A stretch of DNA of 64,000 nucleotides from Neoarius graeffei (GCF_027579695.1 NC_083574.1:60524559-60588558); one strand, 5' to 3'. Positions 1-11,630 are shown, counted from the stretch's first letter. Notes: generated by a model not told the origin, from the sequence alone. A program made the numbers and translations.

Positions 1-650
1 GTAGATGTGTGCTTATTGTGTTGTATGCTTCTAACCAGTGTATACCCTGGTCATGTCATCATTTAATGGCAGTCATGAAAATAACTTGAGGTTTGATTTG
101 TCTTTGCAACTAGTCATACCTTCCACAGAGCCCATATGTCACCATTTTTGGTTCCAGCACTAAAAAGCTGCTGGACTGCAAGGAAATGCTTCAAAATGAG
201 ACACAAGCACCTTGCCAGTGGAAAAGGGTTATATGGCAGATAGCAGAAGTACTGGTGTGAGGGATGGTGAGGGATTAAATATAGAAAATTATCTGATTGT
301 CCCCATTAGGTCCAGTCTTCGGTCACACACCACTGATCTCTCTCGGACACGTGTGTAGGTGTGATATGAGATTCTAAGTGTCAGTGGAGCGCGATCACTT
401 TTATCATGTGTACGCTACCCTTAGTTTTTTTCTTCCAGCTACATCAATAACTTCTGTTCCACCATGATATGGAAGAGAATGGTGGGAGGAAAGGAGGAGG
501 AGGACATAGCAAAAAAAAAAACCAGTGACCGTCAGGAAGCATTCAGGGGAGCCTAGCAAGAGGGAGAGAAAAGATAGAATGTCCTTAAAACTACCTTCAT
601 ATTTCCAGCGTCTTAGTGCTTTTTTTTATACTCAGTGACTGATTTTACAG
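1..650 (+). other. intron sequence upstream of the first visible bcar1 exon
   Basis: No coding exon or named repeat is recognisable here. There is a poly(A) run near 510-520, and a pyrimidine-rich tract ending in TTTTACAG at 643-650 is the acceptor of the first visible bcar1 exon. The exons that would carry the SH3 domain and the first substrate motifs of the protein must lie before the window. Confidence 0.6.
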
Positions 651-761
651 GTATATGACACTCCTCCCATGGTAATGAAAGGACCAACCAGCAGAGATGT
701 GCAGGGAATCTATGACACCCCACCAAGTGTGGACAAGAACCAGCTGCTGTCCCAGCAAATG
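651..761 (+). CDS. bcar1: bcar1 exon: two YDTP substrate-domain motifs
   Basis: 111 bp, 37 codons, phase 0 at both ends, acceptor TTTTACAG and donor ATG|GTAAGA. It encodes [12 protein letters not shown] and [11 protein letters not shown], two of the tyrosine motifs of the Cas substrate domain. Its length and position match the small exon that precedes the large substrate/serine-rich exon in vertebrate BCAR1. Confidence 0.93.
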
Positions 762-3700
762 GTAAGACGTGCATACATACACAGAAACGTAGTTCAGATA
801 GATAAAACTAATACAGGTCACCATCTTTGAGCTGGAGAGATCTCTCAAAAGAGACAAGTACAGTCAAGCTGGAAAGTCTGCACACCCCTTTCACCTTCTC
901 CATATTTTATGTTACAGACTTATTCTACAGTAGATTGAGTTCATTTTTTGTCACAAAATTCTACACAAAATAGCCCATAATGACAAAGTGAAAGCAGGTT
1001 TTTAGACATTTGTGCTAATTTATTAAAAATGAAAATGTAAAATATCATATGTACGGAAGTGTGCACACCCTTTGACATGACACCCAAAAGCGAGCCGAGG
1101 TGCATTTTGTTTCCACTGATACTGCTTGAGATGTTTCTACAACTAAATTGGAGTCCACCTGTGGTAAATTCAATTGCTTGGACATGATTGGGGATTGCCA
1201 ACACCTGCCTATATAAGGTCCCACAGTTGACAGTGCATGTCAAAGCAAACTCCAAGCCATGGGGTCAAAGGAATTATCTGCAGACCTCAGAAACAGGATT
1301 GTGTTGAGGCATAGATTTGGAGAAGATTACAGAAAAATTGCTGCAGCTTTACAGGTCCCAAAGAGCACAGTGGCCACCATCATTCGTAAATGGAAGAAGT
1401 TTGGAACCACCAAGAACCTTCCTAAACCTGGCCGCCTGGCCAAACTGAGCGATCGGGGAAGACGGGCCTTGGCCAGGGAGGTGAGCAAGAACCTGAGGGT
1501 CACTCTGACAGAGCTCCAGCGTAACCTTGTGGAGATGGGAGAACCTTTCAGAAGATCAACCATCCAGGCAGCACTCCACAAATCAGGCCTTTATGGTAGA
1601 GTGGCCAGACAGAAGCCACTCCTTTGTAAAAGGCACATGACAGTCCACTTGGAGTTTGCCAAAAGGCACCTAGAGGACTCTCAAACTATAAGAAACAAGA
1701 TTTTCTGGTCTGATGAAACCAAAATGTAACTTTTTGGCCTGAATACCAAGCGTCACGTCTGGAGGAAACCAGGCACCGCTCATCACCTAGCTAATGCCAT
1801 CCCTACAGTGAAGCATGGCGATGGCAGCATCATGATGTGGGGATGTTTTTCAGCAGCGGGAATGGGGCGACTAGTCCTCATCGAGGGAAAGATGAATGCA
1901 GCCAAGTACACCGAGATCCTTGAAGAAAACCTGCTCCAGAGCACTCTGGACCTCAGACTGGGGCGAAGGTTTACCTTCCAACATGACAACGACCCGAAGC
2001 ACACAGCCAAGAGAACAAAGTAATGGCTTCGGAGAAAGTCTGTGAATGTCCTTGAGTGGCCCAGCCAGAGCCCAGACCTGAATCCAATTGAACATCTGTG
2101 GAAGGAGCTGAAAATGGCTGTGTACCGATGCTCCTCATCCAACCTGATGGAGCTTGCAAGGATATGCCAAGAGGAATGGGTAAAAATGTCCAGAAACAAG
2201 TGTGCCAAGCTCATAGCTTCTTTCCCAAGACACTTCGAAGCTGTAATTGCTGCCAAAGGTGCATCAACCAAGTATTAGGCTAAGGGTGTGTACAGATATG
2301 TAATGCCTGAATAACCTATTTTTGTTAGTAAAATAAAATGGCATATTTTCTAAAAACCTGCTTTCACTTTGTCATTATGGACTATTTTGTGTAGAATTTT
2401 GTGACAAAAAATGAACTTAATCTATTGTAGAATAAGTCTAACATAATAAAATGTGGAGAAGGTGAAAGGGGTGTGCAGACTTTCCGGCTTGACTGTATGT
2501 TATAGTTTAGACATATGTGGTATGTTAGAACTGAGTGAAACTACAATGCTAAATATTGCAGTTGTGGATTACTGCATTCAATAGGAATATTGTAGCCTTT
2601 CAAATCCTGCATAAAGAGTGGAACACATGGGCTGTGAACCAGCACGTCATGGTTCTGGTACCAGCTGGTTTTATAGGCACTAAAGTAGATTATTATAAGA
2701 TGTAATAACTGTTAAAGTGTTTAAAATCTGATTTACAGTAGCAGTCACAAGTTTGGACACACCTACTCATTCAGAGGTTTTTCTGTATTTTGTATTTTCT
2801 ACATTGTAGAACAATACTGAAGACATCAGAACTATTAAATAACAGATGGAACATATACGGAATGATGTGGTAAACAAGAAAAGCGATTAAAAAGACTAAA
2901 TGTTTCATATTTTAGATTCTTTAAAGTAGCCAGCGTTTAGCTTGATGATGCTTTACACACTATTAGCATTATCTTAACCAGCTTCATGAGGTAGTCACCT
3001 GGAACACTTTTCAATTAACAGTTGTGCTTCGTCAAAGTTAATTAGTGCAGTTTCTTGCCTTCTTAATGCGTTTGAGATCAAACAGTAAATAGGCATATCG
3101 AGTGAAAATTCAAATTCAATCCCAACTGCTTGAAACTGCTTTCATTGAATTCAGAATTGAATGCAGAACAACATACTTTTTACAGAAATAATATGTTTAT
3201 CCGTTCTTGAGCTATTACCAATCAAAGATTGAAAAAATGACTTAATTTTTAGAAAACTGACGTAATATTATGTATTAGGATCACATGGTCCAAAATGGGC
3301 CTCATTAACCAATGAGCGCAAATGTTTTTTCTTAATAACTTTTTTATTTTTCAAGATATTTACATGGAAATTGGCAGGCACATAGATGGTTCTATACTGA
3401 ATACAAAGTTTGAAAAGTCTGTAAAAACCAATTATGCAAATTGGTATTTTATTATTATTAATTATGCTAATTAAGTGAAAAATGTTAAATTGGTACGCTC
3501 TCTTCTTCAAAGTTTCACCAAATGGCCTTATTTGTGCAATATAAAGCTGATCTTAACTCTCATTTATACATCACAAAGAAGGAGAAATCAATGTTAATTA
3601 TAACATGCGTAAATAAGCATTGAATATCATTCACATCTACCATTCTCTATCAAAATAAAGAAGTAATAAAAGAATATTCCTAATACCCTCTTTGTGCTCT

Positions 3701-6700
3701 GTAGGCCTTTGTATTTCTAAGTTGGGCCTACTAGTGTTTATATGAAAGAATAATAAATGATTATTTCAATTAATATTCACAGCTTTCAAGGCTAACCGCG
3801 AAAAAACTGTGATCCACATCCAGTAAACAACGCCAATTAACTGAATTGAAATTGACGCTCGTGTTTCTGACTTGCGTTTTTTTAAAATCTCATTCTGACC
3901 ACTAAGATCTCAATATTTTTCATCAAAACAACTACAGTTATTTTCTAAAATAGTTATTTACATGAATCAGTTTGATGTGAAAAAATAAGCAGTTAAAGCT
4001 ATGAAAACTCACTTCAAAGTCTCCCGTGAATCATAACATCAAAACTATCAGATGGAAAATTTTGCTCAATACTTCATCAGAAACAGTGAGAGCAAGAGAA
4101 CATCCCTATAAAAGTTATCTGATTGATATTCACAAGTAATCCGGTCGGAAAACCATCACAAGAGAGAGAGCCTGACCACTTTCCCGTGACTCAAAAATCA
4201 CCAGCAGTTTCCCGACGTCACGCGAGCAGAGTTTTTACTCTGTTGTACAAACTTCAACCTGCTGTTACTCCCAAAGTACTGAACAGATCTTAAGATTAAT
4301 TTCTTTGGAAGGCAGAGATTACAAGCTTTTTAATGAGAATATTCACTTTATAAAATATTCAAGAGTTAAGCAATGACAGATTTGGAAACTTAGATGAACG
4401 TCTGCATGCACAATTTTCACAGCACGGCCAGCGAGCGTCTGATATGCCTACAGTAAATAATAAAAATACAGTAAATAGCCCTATTCATTAACTAAGTAAA
4501 GAGAAATGACAGTCTATCATTAGTTTAAGACATGTAGAGTCTTTTAATTATTAAAAATAAAGAAAAAAAACCCATCGAATTAGGAGGTGTGTTCAAACTT
4601 TTGGCTGGTACTGTAGGTTGCCAAGAAGTTTAAATTGCACAAGACTTATTTGTATTCCTAATCCATACTCCTTCCCAGGTGTACGACTTTCCCCCATCTG
4701 TGAGTAAGGACATTCCAGATGCACTCATCAAGGAGGAGACCTATGATGTCCCACCTCATTTTGCCAAAATGAAGTGTCCAAGCCCAAATGCAGGCAACCC
4801 TGAACCACCGATACCCGAAGATGTGTATGATGTGCCACCCCCTCAGCTCTCTGGCAAACCACAGGCTGAGGCACAGGAGATCTATGACATCCCCAGCAGC
4901 CTGCATCAGGGTGACGTCTATGACTTCCCACGTGAGCGCCCACCAGTTGCTGAGGAATCAGGTGACTATGTCTATGATGTACCACCACAGGTGGTACGTG
5001 ATGCAGCGGGTGCTACCACAGAGGAACTGACAGTGAGTTTCAAGCGCCTATCTGCTTCTAGCACAGGCAGCACACGCAGTAACTTGTCCACTTCATCCCT
5101 GGACACAGTGCCAGTGCGGGACAGCACAGCGCCAAGTCGCCTACTTTCCCTGGACCTTGAGCAGGCCATGGAGCGTCTTTCACGTCTGCAGCAGGCCGTG
5201 GATACCTCAGCTTCAATGCTCATGTCCTTTGTCACTGGTGATTGGAGGAGCTCTGCCCAGATGGATGCCAATTTGCCCTCTATTCGACGGGCATCTGAAT
5301 GCTTACGAGCATCAGTCAGGGATCTACTGGAGTTTTCTCGTGGCGCTGTGGCCAATGCTGCCCAGGCCACTGATCGTACACTTCAGGCCAAGCTCAGCAA
5401 GCAGGTGCAGAAGATGGATGAGGTCTTCCAAGGTCTGCTCAAGCACAGCCAGGCACTGGATGCCCTGGGCTGGTCTCCTGCTGCTCTCCCAGCACCAGCT
5501 GCCAACAGTGGTGGGGATGACCTGGACCGGCTGGTCATGTGTGCTCGTTCTGTGCCTGACGACACCAAGCAGTTAGCATCCTTCCTGCATGGCAATGCAA
5601 CGTTGCTCTTCAGACGGACAAACAGGCAGCAGCAGCAGACCTCAGATGTGTTGGGACAGCTGAGCAGTAACACAGGCACACCTGACAGGACCAACATCCA
5701 ATCACGTCCCCTGCCCTCGCCACCCAAGTTCGCAGCCGAAGAGGAGCCTCCTGAGCGACCTTATGAAACCACGGAGGAGGGCTGGATGGAGGACTATGAC
5801 TATGTGCATTTACAGGTAAAGGAGCAAAATCAAATGAGCCCTTTGAATTTTACCATCACCAGTAAATAAAATAAGAACAATATGGCAATCCAAGGACCCC
5901 ATTATTTAATGCCTCATTGATGCTACAGCTATACAGTATTTTCTGTAATCTGTTTAACTTTGAACATCATTAGTAAATAAGTAAATTAAACTACTGTGAC
6001 ATATTTGAAAATGACAATATTGTCACAAACGAACAAGCCAAGCCCTGCATGACCATAGCAAGCTTTCCCTACTCTTACTCATTTAGTTATTGAATCTTTA
6101 TTATCACTTAATAAAGAGTGTAATGTGCTAAATCTGGGGAAAGGCTAGGGAAAAGACTAGTGCTGTAGGTTTTTTGGTCGTACCTTCCTTAGGCTGTAAT
6201 TTTAACTGGCTGTATGAACCCAGGGTGCAGGTGGCTTCTCACATGGCTGCACTACCGTCAGAGTGAGCAATGGCCTCCATGTCCTCCTTCATGTGGGCAC
6301 CACTACTAATCCCCTAGTGTAGTGCTTAAGGTGTCATCATTAATCACTCCTGACCATGTTCTGGCCTGTTTTTTCTTCATAGCCCAAATACGTCTTCTCT
6401 TATTCCAGCTGCCTGGACTTTACGGTGTGGTACATATTTTGCAGACACTACTGCAGACATTTCTTAGCCAAAGTGCTATTTCTTGATAAGTGTCACCCAC
6501 TATGGTGGCAAACAAAGGGATTGCAGATATTGCGGATGAAAATGACTTTGTCTGCTTAACCCACACTGCCTCCTTGTGGCTGTATTAAAAATGACATATG
6601 CCAAAATTAATGCAAACTCAAGTCTGTGTTTTTCATGATCTTTTACCGACATGAGTTTAACTCAGGGCAGAAAGAAAAACATGAAACTGTAAATGGCAAA

Positions 6701-9700
6701 CTGCAGAAATACTGTACAATGCGTATTGTAGCAGGTTTTCATCCGTGATAAAATATATAACCATAATAGGTTTGTTGTCTTTTAGGGTAAGGAGGAGTTT
6801 GAGAAGAACCAGCGGCAGCTGCTGGAGAAAGGCAGCATCACTAGACACAGTAAGACCCAGCTGGAGCAACAGCAGGTCAGTCTCAATCTACATGGCTTTG
6901 TGAATGCTAAAAAATATAGCAGTCTGTTTAATATATTAGTATGTCTTTATATTTTAAAATATGCACTTTAAATTTTAACTTAGTTAAACTTAGCAAGTGA
7001 TGGTGTCATGATGAGGAAGCAGGTATGGCAAATAGACTTTCATATAAAGCTGAAACACTACACATATCAGTGTTCTAAAATAAAGGAGAAGACTTAAATA
7101 TAGGGCGGCACGATGGTGTAGTGGTTAGCGCTGTCACCTCACAGCAAGAAGGTTCTGGGTTTGAGCCCAGTGGCCGAACCTGTGTGGAGTTTGCATGTTC
7201 TCCCCGTGTCTGCGTGGGTTTCCTCCGGGTGCTCCGGTTTCCCCCACAGTCCAAAGACATGCAGGTGGGGTTTACATTAGACCGTATCAGCGGATCATCA
7301 GATTAACGTTTTTAAAACGATTAGCGTGCACACAGCAATGCCAATACACGATTTGCGTGCACACAGCAACGCCAATACTTGGATACGCTCGGCTCCGCAG
7401 GCATCCTGCGCTCCAAATCACTCCGCCCTGAACAGCGAGTGCCTCTGGAGGGTGCGCACTCCGGCCCTGCGCAGCTCACAGAGCGCGCGAGTGACGTGCA
7501 CGAGCAGTGATTTGGGACTGAGCCGCTGTGTGTGTGATCCCAGTGCATATCGGGTATGCGCGTCACTTACCACTTGCAAGTGGAAGGATGGCAAGCCTAA
7601 AGACAATCATAACTACACAATGGGCAGTATTTGTATCAGTATTTGCAGTATTTTCATACTCTTTAATGAAAGGTGATACAAGGCGGAAGTGCGCGCCGTT
7701 TTTCAGCAGTCGCGTCACATGACCAACGTCAGCGAATCAGGAAGGTGGATGTCTCAGTGACGTCCAATGACGACGCCAGCTAGATCTCAGCACAGCGTAT
7801 CCGCGTATTCTCAATGTTTACACAGCACCGGACCAGACACGATCTGGATTGAATACGTGGACCCTGGCGGATTCCCGTTTCCCGGCGTTTCCAGGCGTTT
7901 TAATGTAAACGGACAGTGCATCCGCGAAGAAAACGAGACAGATACGGTCTAATGTAAACTTGGCCGCAGGTGAGGTTAATTGATGGCTCTAAATTGACCG
8001 TAGGTGTGAGTGTGAATGGTTGTTTGGCTGTATGTGTCAGCCATGCAATGATCTGGCAACTTGTCCAGAGTGTACCCCGCCTCTTGCCCATAGCCAGCTG
8101 GGATAAGCTCCAGCTTGCCCAACCCTGCACAGCATAAGCGGTTACAGATAATGGAAAAAAATGGACTTAAATATGACCCCTTTAATGTTTGTTCAGGCTC
8201 GAATGCTCTGTAATAAGAGCCACGGTGAGGTGTCCTGCAGGTTACCATCCCCCCCAAAAAAAAAAAAAAAACCCAGGAAACTTCGGGGAAACACTGCATA
8301 TGAAAATAATGACTGGAAGCAAAAGTGAAATGTGATATGTGAGAGTGGAGTTTCTCAAAGTGCTAATCTAAATGCATCAATACACCATATCATATAATTG
8401 GAATTATAGCGCATAAAATGAAAGTGGTGCATTGCAAGTAACACTAATGTTAACATGATTAGTAGTGTCAACACTGAATACTGGTATCAAGGCTGGTCAA
8501 AAATGCTGGTTTGCTAACAGATCAAATGTTAAATATTATATACTTAACATGCAAGTATATACTTTTGTTTTCAGCTAAATGGTCATTCAGTACTTATTGT
8601 TAATCATTTGGTGGCAAACAATAATGATGGGAAAATGTATAGTATATTCCATTTTTAGTCAAACAGCCATGCAGCACTTATTTATGTAGGACTTAAAGTT
8701 CAATATAATAAAAATATTTACTGATTTTCTGTTAAATACATATTCCCATCATTATTAAACCCCTGCTCCGAAGGAAGAGGGGTGTACTGGTTTTTACCTC
8801 TGTCTGTCCATCCGTATTTCCATCCATCTGAAACACCTTTTTTCTCAGCAACCACAAATCATAGCCACTTGGTATACCGTTTTCAGGTCTGTCCCACATC
8901 GACTTCCTGTTTACTGACTGAATGTATTTATGAAACATATAGGGTGGATTTACAAAATTTTCATAACACTTTTCTCAGCAACTACAAATCACAACTGCTT
9001 GATATTTGGTACTGAGCTTCAGCTTGGGGTTCTATACCGTGTGTACCATTTTCGGGTCTGCCGCTCATCGACTTCCTGTTTTACCAACTGAATGTACCTG
9101 TATTTACGAAACAGCTAGGGTGGAATTTGACACTATTTCAAGAAGCAAAATGCTGTTTCAAAATGACAGTTTACCAGGATGCTATTTGAAACCCCTGGGG
9201 AGAGACACTGCTCTTTACTTACTTGTTTCAGGGTTACTTATTTGTTGAAGTCAACATTCATAATGAGTGTCCTATTCCTTCAATTACTTGGATTCTGATA
9301 TAAGCAAGAGTGGGGGATACGTAAGTGAGCAGGAGCTCACAGCTGATCTTGTTGTTAATTATTTTTATTGTTCATAATTCACACAAAGGTCTTCAACAGT
9401 AAAAACTGTATGAAATCTGTAAATGTTTTATTTATGATCTTGAACTTGATTGGATATTGACTTGCATAAATGACTTCTGCATGGCTAAATCAAAACGGTA
9501 TTAACCCCTTCAATGCCCTTGGACGAGTCACGTACATCATGAAATCTTTTACCGCTGTACCTTATGACAGAAGAATGTTTTAGGCATCAACTGTAATTCA
9601 TATGTGCCACTGTGAAGTAAAAGTAATGTGCCATGTAAGGTACATAAAAGGAAGTGTTTATGACGAGTAGCATACGTCATAAGGCACAGCAGTAAAAGAT

Positions 9701-11630
9701 TTCATGACGTACGTGACTCGTCCAAGGGCATTGAAGGGGTTAATGTACTGTACAATTTCCCTTCATTATGGAGCACTTGCATGTGACGTCACAGCCGATC
9801 CAGATTGTGACAGACGCCATCGTGTCGGTCAAACGCCATATTCCGCCTTCTACTTCTACTTTTACTTCTACCTTTTCTTCTGGAAAACCCTACTATATAC
9901 AATTCTACTACAACGGCTGCGGCTACAAGCTCTCCCTACCTGTGCACGTTTTTTATGTTTTTTGTGTGTATTTTTGCGTGTTGTTCGTCTGTACCGGACT
10001 TCAATATCCACTACAACCGTATGGACTTACTGGACATTGGTTTCCAGCAGAAAATGACGGTTTGTAGCGATTTCCATCGCATGCACAACATTCTGGACGA
10101 GAAAAAAAATATATAACATTCTGGACGAGACAGCGAGACCAGCGGGGTTTCCGTGGATTGTTATCGGAAGCAAAGTGAAGGAGGCGGCGCCGGGAGCAAA
10201 AGCGAGGCTGCAGGCAGAGCCGGCCTGTTGACTAAGCTCAGAAAACAGCCACTCAAATCTCCACTGCTAAGCCTCTACCTCTCCAACGCCAGATCCATGT
10301 AAACAAGACGGACGATTTGGAATTACCTTATTCTATTCTATAATTGGCTGGTCAGTGCTATACTCAATACTTAAGTGACTTACCCATCCAATGAGGATTT
10401 TTGTTACAAGATGCCACATCTGAGTCGCTGACAAATCCTGAATTTCTGTAAAGATAACTGTCCAGAGATTTATAAGCACGCAGTGCTTCACCACTGAACA
10501 GCGAGGGAAAGTTAATGAGGTAATCATACACGTCCGGGTATTCCGCTGGCAGTTCAAAATCTGGTCGTGAAAACTCCGTCCGGAAAGCCATAAGGGTCAC
10601 TAATCTGTAGATCGTTTATTTTAGACATATATCTAGTTATCTGTTCATTAGGAAAAATGAGCCGTGTAGTCCGTCGGTTGAAATTGATCCATTCTGTACA
10701 CGAGTGCAGCAGTATTCAGCGGTGTTTTTGACCGACAAGATGGCGGTTGTGTACTTTCCGGTCACGTGACTGCAAGATCTCTATTGTTTGCCACCAAATA
10801 AATAAGTCCTGAATGGCCATTTGATTGAAAACAAAAGAATGGTTTCTGACTTTTGCACAGTACTGTGTCTTATACTGTGACCACGCATTACCGGTATGTT
10901 AAATGACACAACACAGGTCTTGCATGTGAGCATGTCATCATGTCTGTGATGTTTTGTATAACTTGGCATCAGAAGCTTGGAGACACTCCAGTTCAGTCAC
11001 TTCATGAATGCTAGTATTAAATCAGTACTGCACAATTTTCAGAGTGTTGATATTGTATTAAAAACAATAATGATTATGAAAATAGTGATTTTCTGTCCTT
11101 TGCATCCATTCTTGCAGCTCAAGCAGTTTGAGAGGCTGGAGCAGGAAGTCAGCCGGCCAATCAACAATGACATTTCAGGCTGGACCCCACCCCCACACTA
11201 CCCACCTCCGTCACGCAGCAAGCTGTGTGCAGGTGACCGGCAGCTGCTGCTATTCTACTCTGAGCAATGCGAGGCCAACATCACCACGCTGACCAATGCT
11301 ATTGATGCTTTCTACTCATCCATCAACAACAATCAACCACCCAAGATCTTTGTTGCCCACAGCAAATTTGTCATCCTCAGTGCCCATAAGCTGGTCTTCA
11401 TTGGAGATACAGTCTCACGCCAGGCCAAGTCCCCTGAGGTACGGAGCAGGGTGGCACAGCACAGCAACGCACTCTGTGAAAAGCTGAAAGACATTGTAGT
11501 TAGCACCAAGACTGCAGCCCTACAGTACCCATCTCCAGGGGCAGCACGGGACATGACCGAGAGGGTCCGTGAGTTGACTGGCTGTACCCAGCAATTCCGC
11601 ATGGCCCTCAATCACCTACTTTCCATGTGA
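651..11630 (+). CDS. bcar1: Breast cancer anti-estrogen resistance protein 1 (p130Cas), 3' part, join of four exons
   Basis: The CDS joins 651-761, 4679-5815, 6786-6875 and 11118-11630, giving 616 codons to a TGA stop; the 5' exons are outside the window. All three introns are phase 0 with GT-AG ends. The product is a docking scaffold of focal adhesions: kinases of the Src/FAK axis phosphorylate its YxxP tyrosines, which recruit Crk/Nck adaptors. Visible in order are eight YDxP motifs, a serine-rich helical-bundle region ([11 protein letters not shown] onward), the proline motif RPLPSPPKF and YDYVHLQ for Src SH3/SH2 binding, and a C-terminal FAT-like domain ([20 protein letters not shown]). 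The linear order and motif wording fit BCAR1 better than NEDD9, EFS or CASS4. Teleost genome duplication could make this an a or b copy, which cannot be decided here. Confidence 0.95.
861..2495 (+). mobile_element. Tc1-like DNA transposon with long terminal inverted repeats, in a bcar1 intron
   Basis: The 1635-bp element starts CAGTCAAGCTGGAAAGTC and ends with the inverted form; TA duplications lie at 859-860 and 2496-2497. Inverted repeats of about 145 bp (861-1005 and about 2350-2495) match closely, including ACAAAGTGAAAGCAGGTTTT. The interior holds a broken DD34E transposase gene in the same orientation as bcar1. It is non-autonomous as it stands. Confidence 0.95.
1259..2278 (+). pseudogene. 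Tc1-like DD34E transposase, two in-frame stops
   Basis: The reading frame runs from ATG at 1259 to TAG at 2276 without a frameshift, about 339 codons, the usual Tc1 length. The N-terminal paired-type helix-turn-helix region (residues about 1-110) and the catalytic triad are readable: D in SDETK, D in DNDPKH and E in LNPIEHLW. Two nonsense codons break it: TAA at 1727-1729 just after the first catalytic D, and TAA at 2021-2023, where the family has a Glu codon (GAA) in a KEW-type motif. It cannot make a full protein. Confidence 0.92.
2736..4613. mobile_element. Non-autonomous Tc1-type element with unrelated interior, in a bcar1 intron
   Basis: The left end CAGTAGCAGTCACAAGTTTG and the inverted right end (CAGTACCAGCCAAAAGTTTG on the minus strand) form imperfect inverted repeats, with TA at 2734-2735 and 4614-4615. 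The first 350 bp resemble the outer part of a common fish Tc1 family whose ends read GGTGTGTCCAAACTTTTG. The remaining 1.5 kb is AT-rich, has no ORF of note and shows no transposase. It is probably a deletion or replacement derivative. Confidence 0.75.
4679..5815 (+). CDS. bcar1: bcar1 large exon: YDxP motifs, serine-rich bundle and Src-binding motifs
   Basis: 1137 bp, 379 codons, phase 0. The acceptor is CTTCCCAG and the donor TTACAG|GTAAAG. Substrate motifs are VYDFP, TYDVP, VYDVP, IYDIP, VYDFP and VYDVP in the first 110 residues. [14 protein letters not shown] starts the serine-rich part, followed by about 200 residues rich in amphipathic helix ([32 protein letters not shown]). The end carries RPLPSPPKF and EGGW-like [14 protein letters not shown]. 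The motif YDYVHLQ ends exactly at the splice donor. Confidence 0.95.
5816..6785 (+). other. bcar1 intron without recognised repeats
   Basis: The 970-bp intron runs from GTAAAG to TTTTAG. It is AT-rich, and no terminal inverted repeats, SINE head or coding homology was found in it. Confidence 0.6.
6786..6875 (+). CDS. bcar1: bcar1 90-bp exon linking the Src-binding motif to the C-terminal domain
   Basis: Thirty codons, phase 0, acceptor TTTTAG and donor CAGCAG|GTCAGT. The peptide [20 protein letters not shown] matches the highly conserved charged linker of vertebrate BCAR1 almost residue for residue and continues YDYVHLQ from the previous exon. Confidence 0.94.
7102..8163 (+). mobile_element. 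tRNA-derived SINE interrupted by a MITE
   Basis: The head GGGCGGCACGATGGTGTAG is tRNA-like, with an A box (TGGTGTAGTGG) and a degenerate B box (GGTTTGAGCCC, close to GGTTCGAGCCC). The body has the family's conserved stretch GTTTGCATGTTCTCCCCGTG and a short tail near 8150. An 11-bp duplication GACTTAAATAT flanks it at 7091-7101 and 8164-8174. The MITE at 7264-7965 splits it. The family resembles fish SINEs called Mermaid; that name is from memory. Confidence 0.9.
7264..7965. mobile_element. MITE family A, copy 1, inside a SINE
   Basis: 702 bp with inverted ends sharing GTTTACATTAGACCGTATC; the right end reads GGCC at its edge and the left GGTG. A 3-bp duplication GCA (7261-7263, 7966-7968) restores the SINE body exactly when removed. 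The interior is GC-rich and contains a short open stretch starting [11 protein letters not shown] (about 7591-7670). Further copies are at 17366-18058 (inverted) and 20334-20800 (truncated). Confidence 0.85.
8563..8660 (+). repeat. Repeat arm inverted relative to 10783-10850 plus 9744-9769
   Basis: The stretch around TTTGGTGGCAAACAATAATG is the reverse complement, with about 15 percent differences, of 10783-10850 joined to 9744-9769. The second arm is split by the insertions at 9505-9739 and 9770-10782, so this arm is the natural empty-site reference for both. Confidence 0.75.
8761..9240 (+). repeat. Imperfect two-unit direct repeat
   Basis: Two diverged units share TTTTCTCAGCAACTACAAAT (about 8842 and 8971) and ATCGACTTCCTGTTT followed by CTGAATGTA and AGGGTGGA (about 8899-8949 and 9068-9122). 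The spacing is about 130-170 bp. It looks like part of an old repeat family; no coding sequence is seen. Confidence 0.6.
9505..9739. mobile_element. piggyBac-type MITE
   Basis: A 235-bp element starts CCCCTTCAATGCCCTTGG and ends with its inverse, with inverted repeats of about 65 bp. Perfect TTAA duplications lie at 9501-9504 and 9740-9743. TTAA plus CCC...GGG ends define the piggyBac superfamily. There is no ORF. Confidence 0.92.
9770..10782. mobile_element. DNA transposon with 2-bp AT duplication, YqaJ-partner type (ISL2EU-like)
   Basis: The ends GGAGCACTTGC and (minus strand) AGAGATCTTGC extend into imperfect inverted repeats with CACGTGAC/GTGACGTCAC and CCATCTTGTCGGTCA. AT flanks both sides (9768-9769, 10783-10784). 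The related repeat arm at 8563-8660 lacks the element and shows CATTATTG-type sequence with a single AT, which confirms a 2-bp duplication. The right part carries a minus-strand exon for a YqaJ-nuclease-like protein N-terminus. Superfamily assignment is by terminal form and from memory of ISL2EU. Confidence 0.7.
10364..10600 (-). pseudogene. N-terminal fragment of a transposon-borne YqaJ-nuclease-like protein
   Basis: The 78-codon frame includes [18 protein letters not shown] and [19 protein letters not shown]. These match the pattern of fish transposon proteins that precede a YqaJ exonuclease domain: a hydrophobic YPDIxxYL segment, then LKAYKSLEAY and an aromatic GWV-like stretch. The nuclease domain itself is absent, so this is a remnant exon in a non-autonomous element. 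Confidence 0.5.
11118..11630 (+). CDS. bcar1: bcar1 terminal coding exon: C-terminal FAT-like domain
   Basis: 171 codons including TGA at 11628. The acceptor is CATTCTTGCAG. It opens [18 protein letters not shown], continues with a proline-rich linker, and then [19 protein letters not shown], the helical domain that closes Cas proteins, ending [11 protein letters not shown]. The region from [10 protein letters not shown] to [10 protein letters not shown] is the most conserved part of the family. Confidence 0.96.
   Translation, partial: LKQFERLEQEVSRPINNDISGWTPPPHYPPPSRSKLCAGDRQLLLFYSEQCEANITTLTNAIDAFYSSINNNQPPKIFVAHSKFVILSAHKLVFIGDTVSRQAKSPEVRSRVAQHSNALCEKLKDIVVSTKTAALQYPSPGAARDMTERVRELTGCTQQFRMALNHLLSM

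Noticed and set aside
651-11630. NEDD9, EFS or CASS4 instead of bcar1
   Set aside because: Motif wording ([39 protein letters not shown]) and exon layout fit BCAR1.
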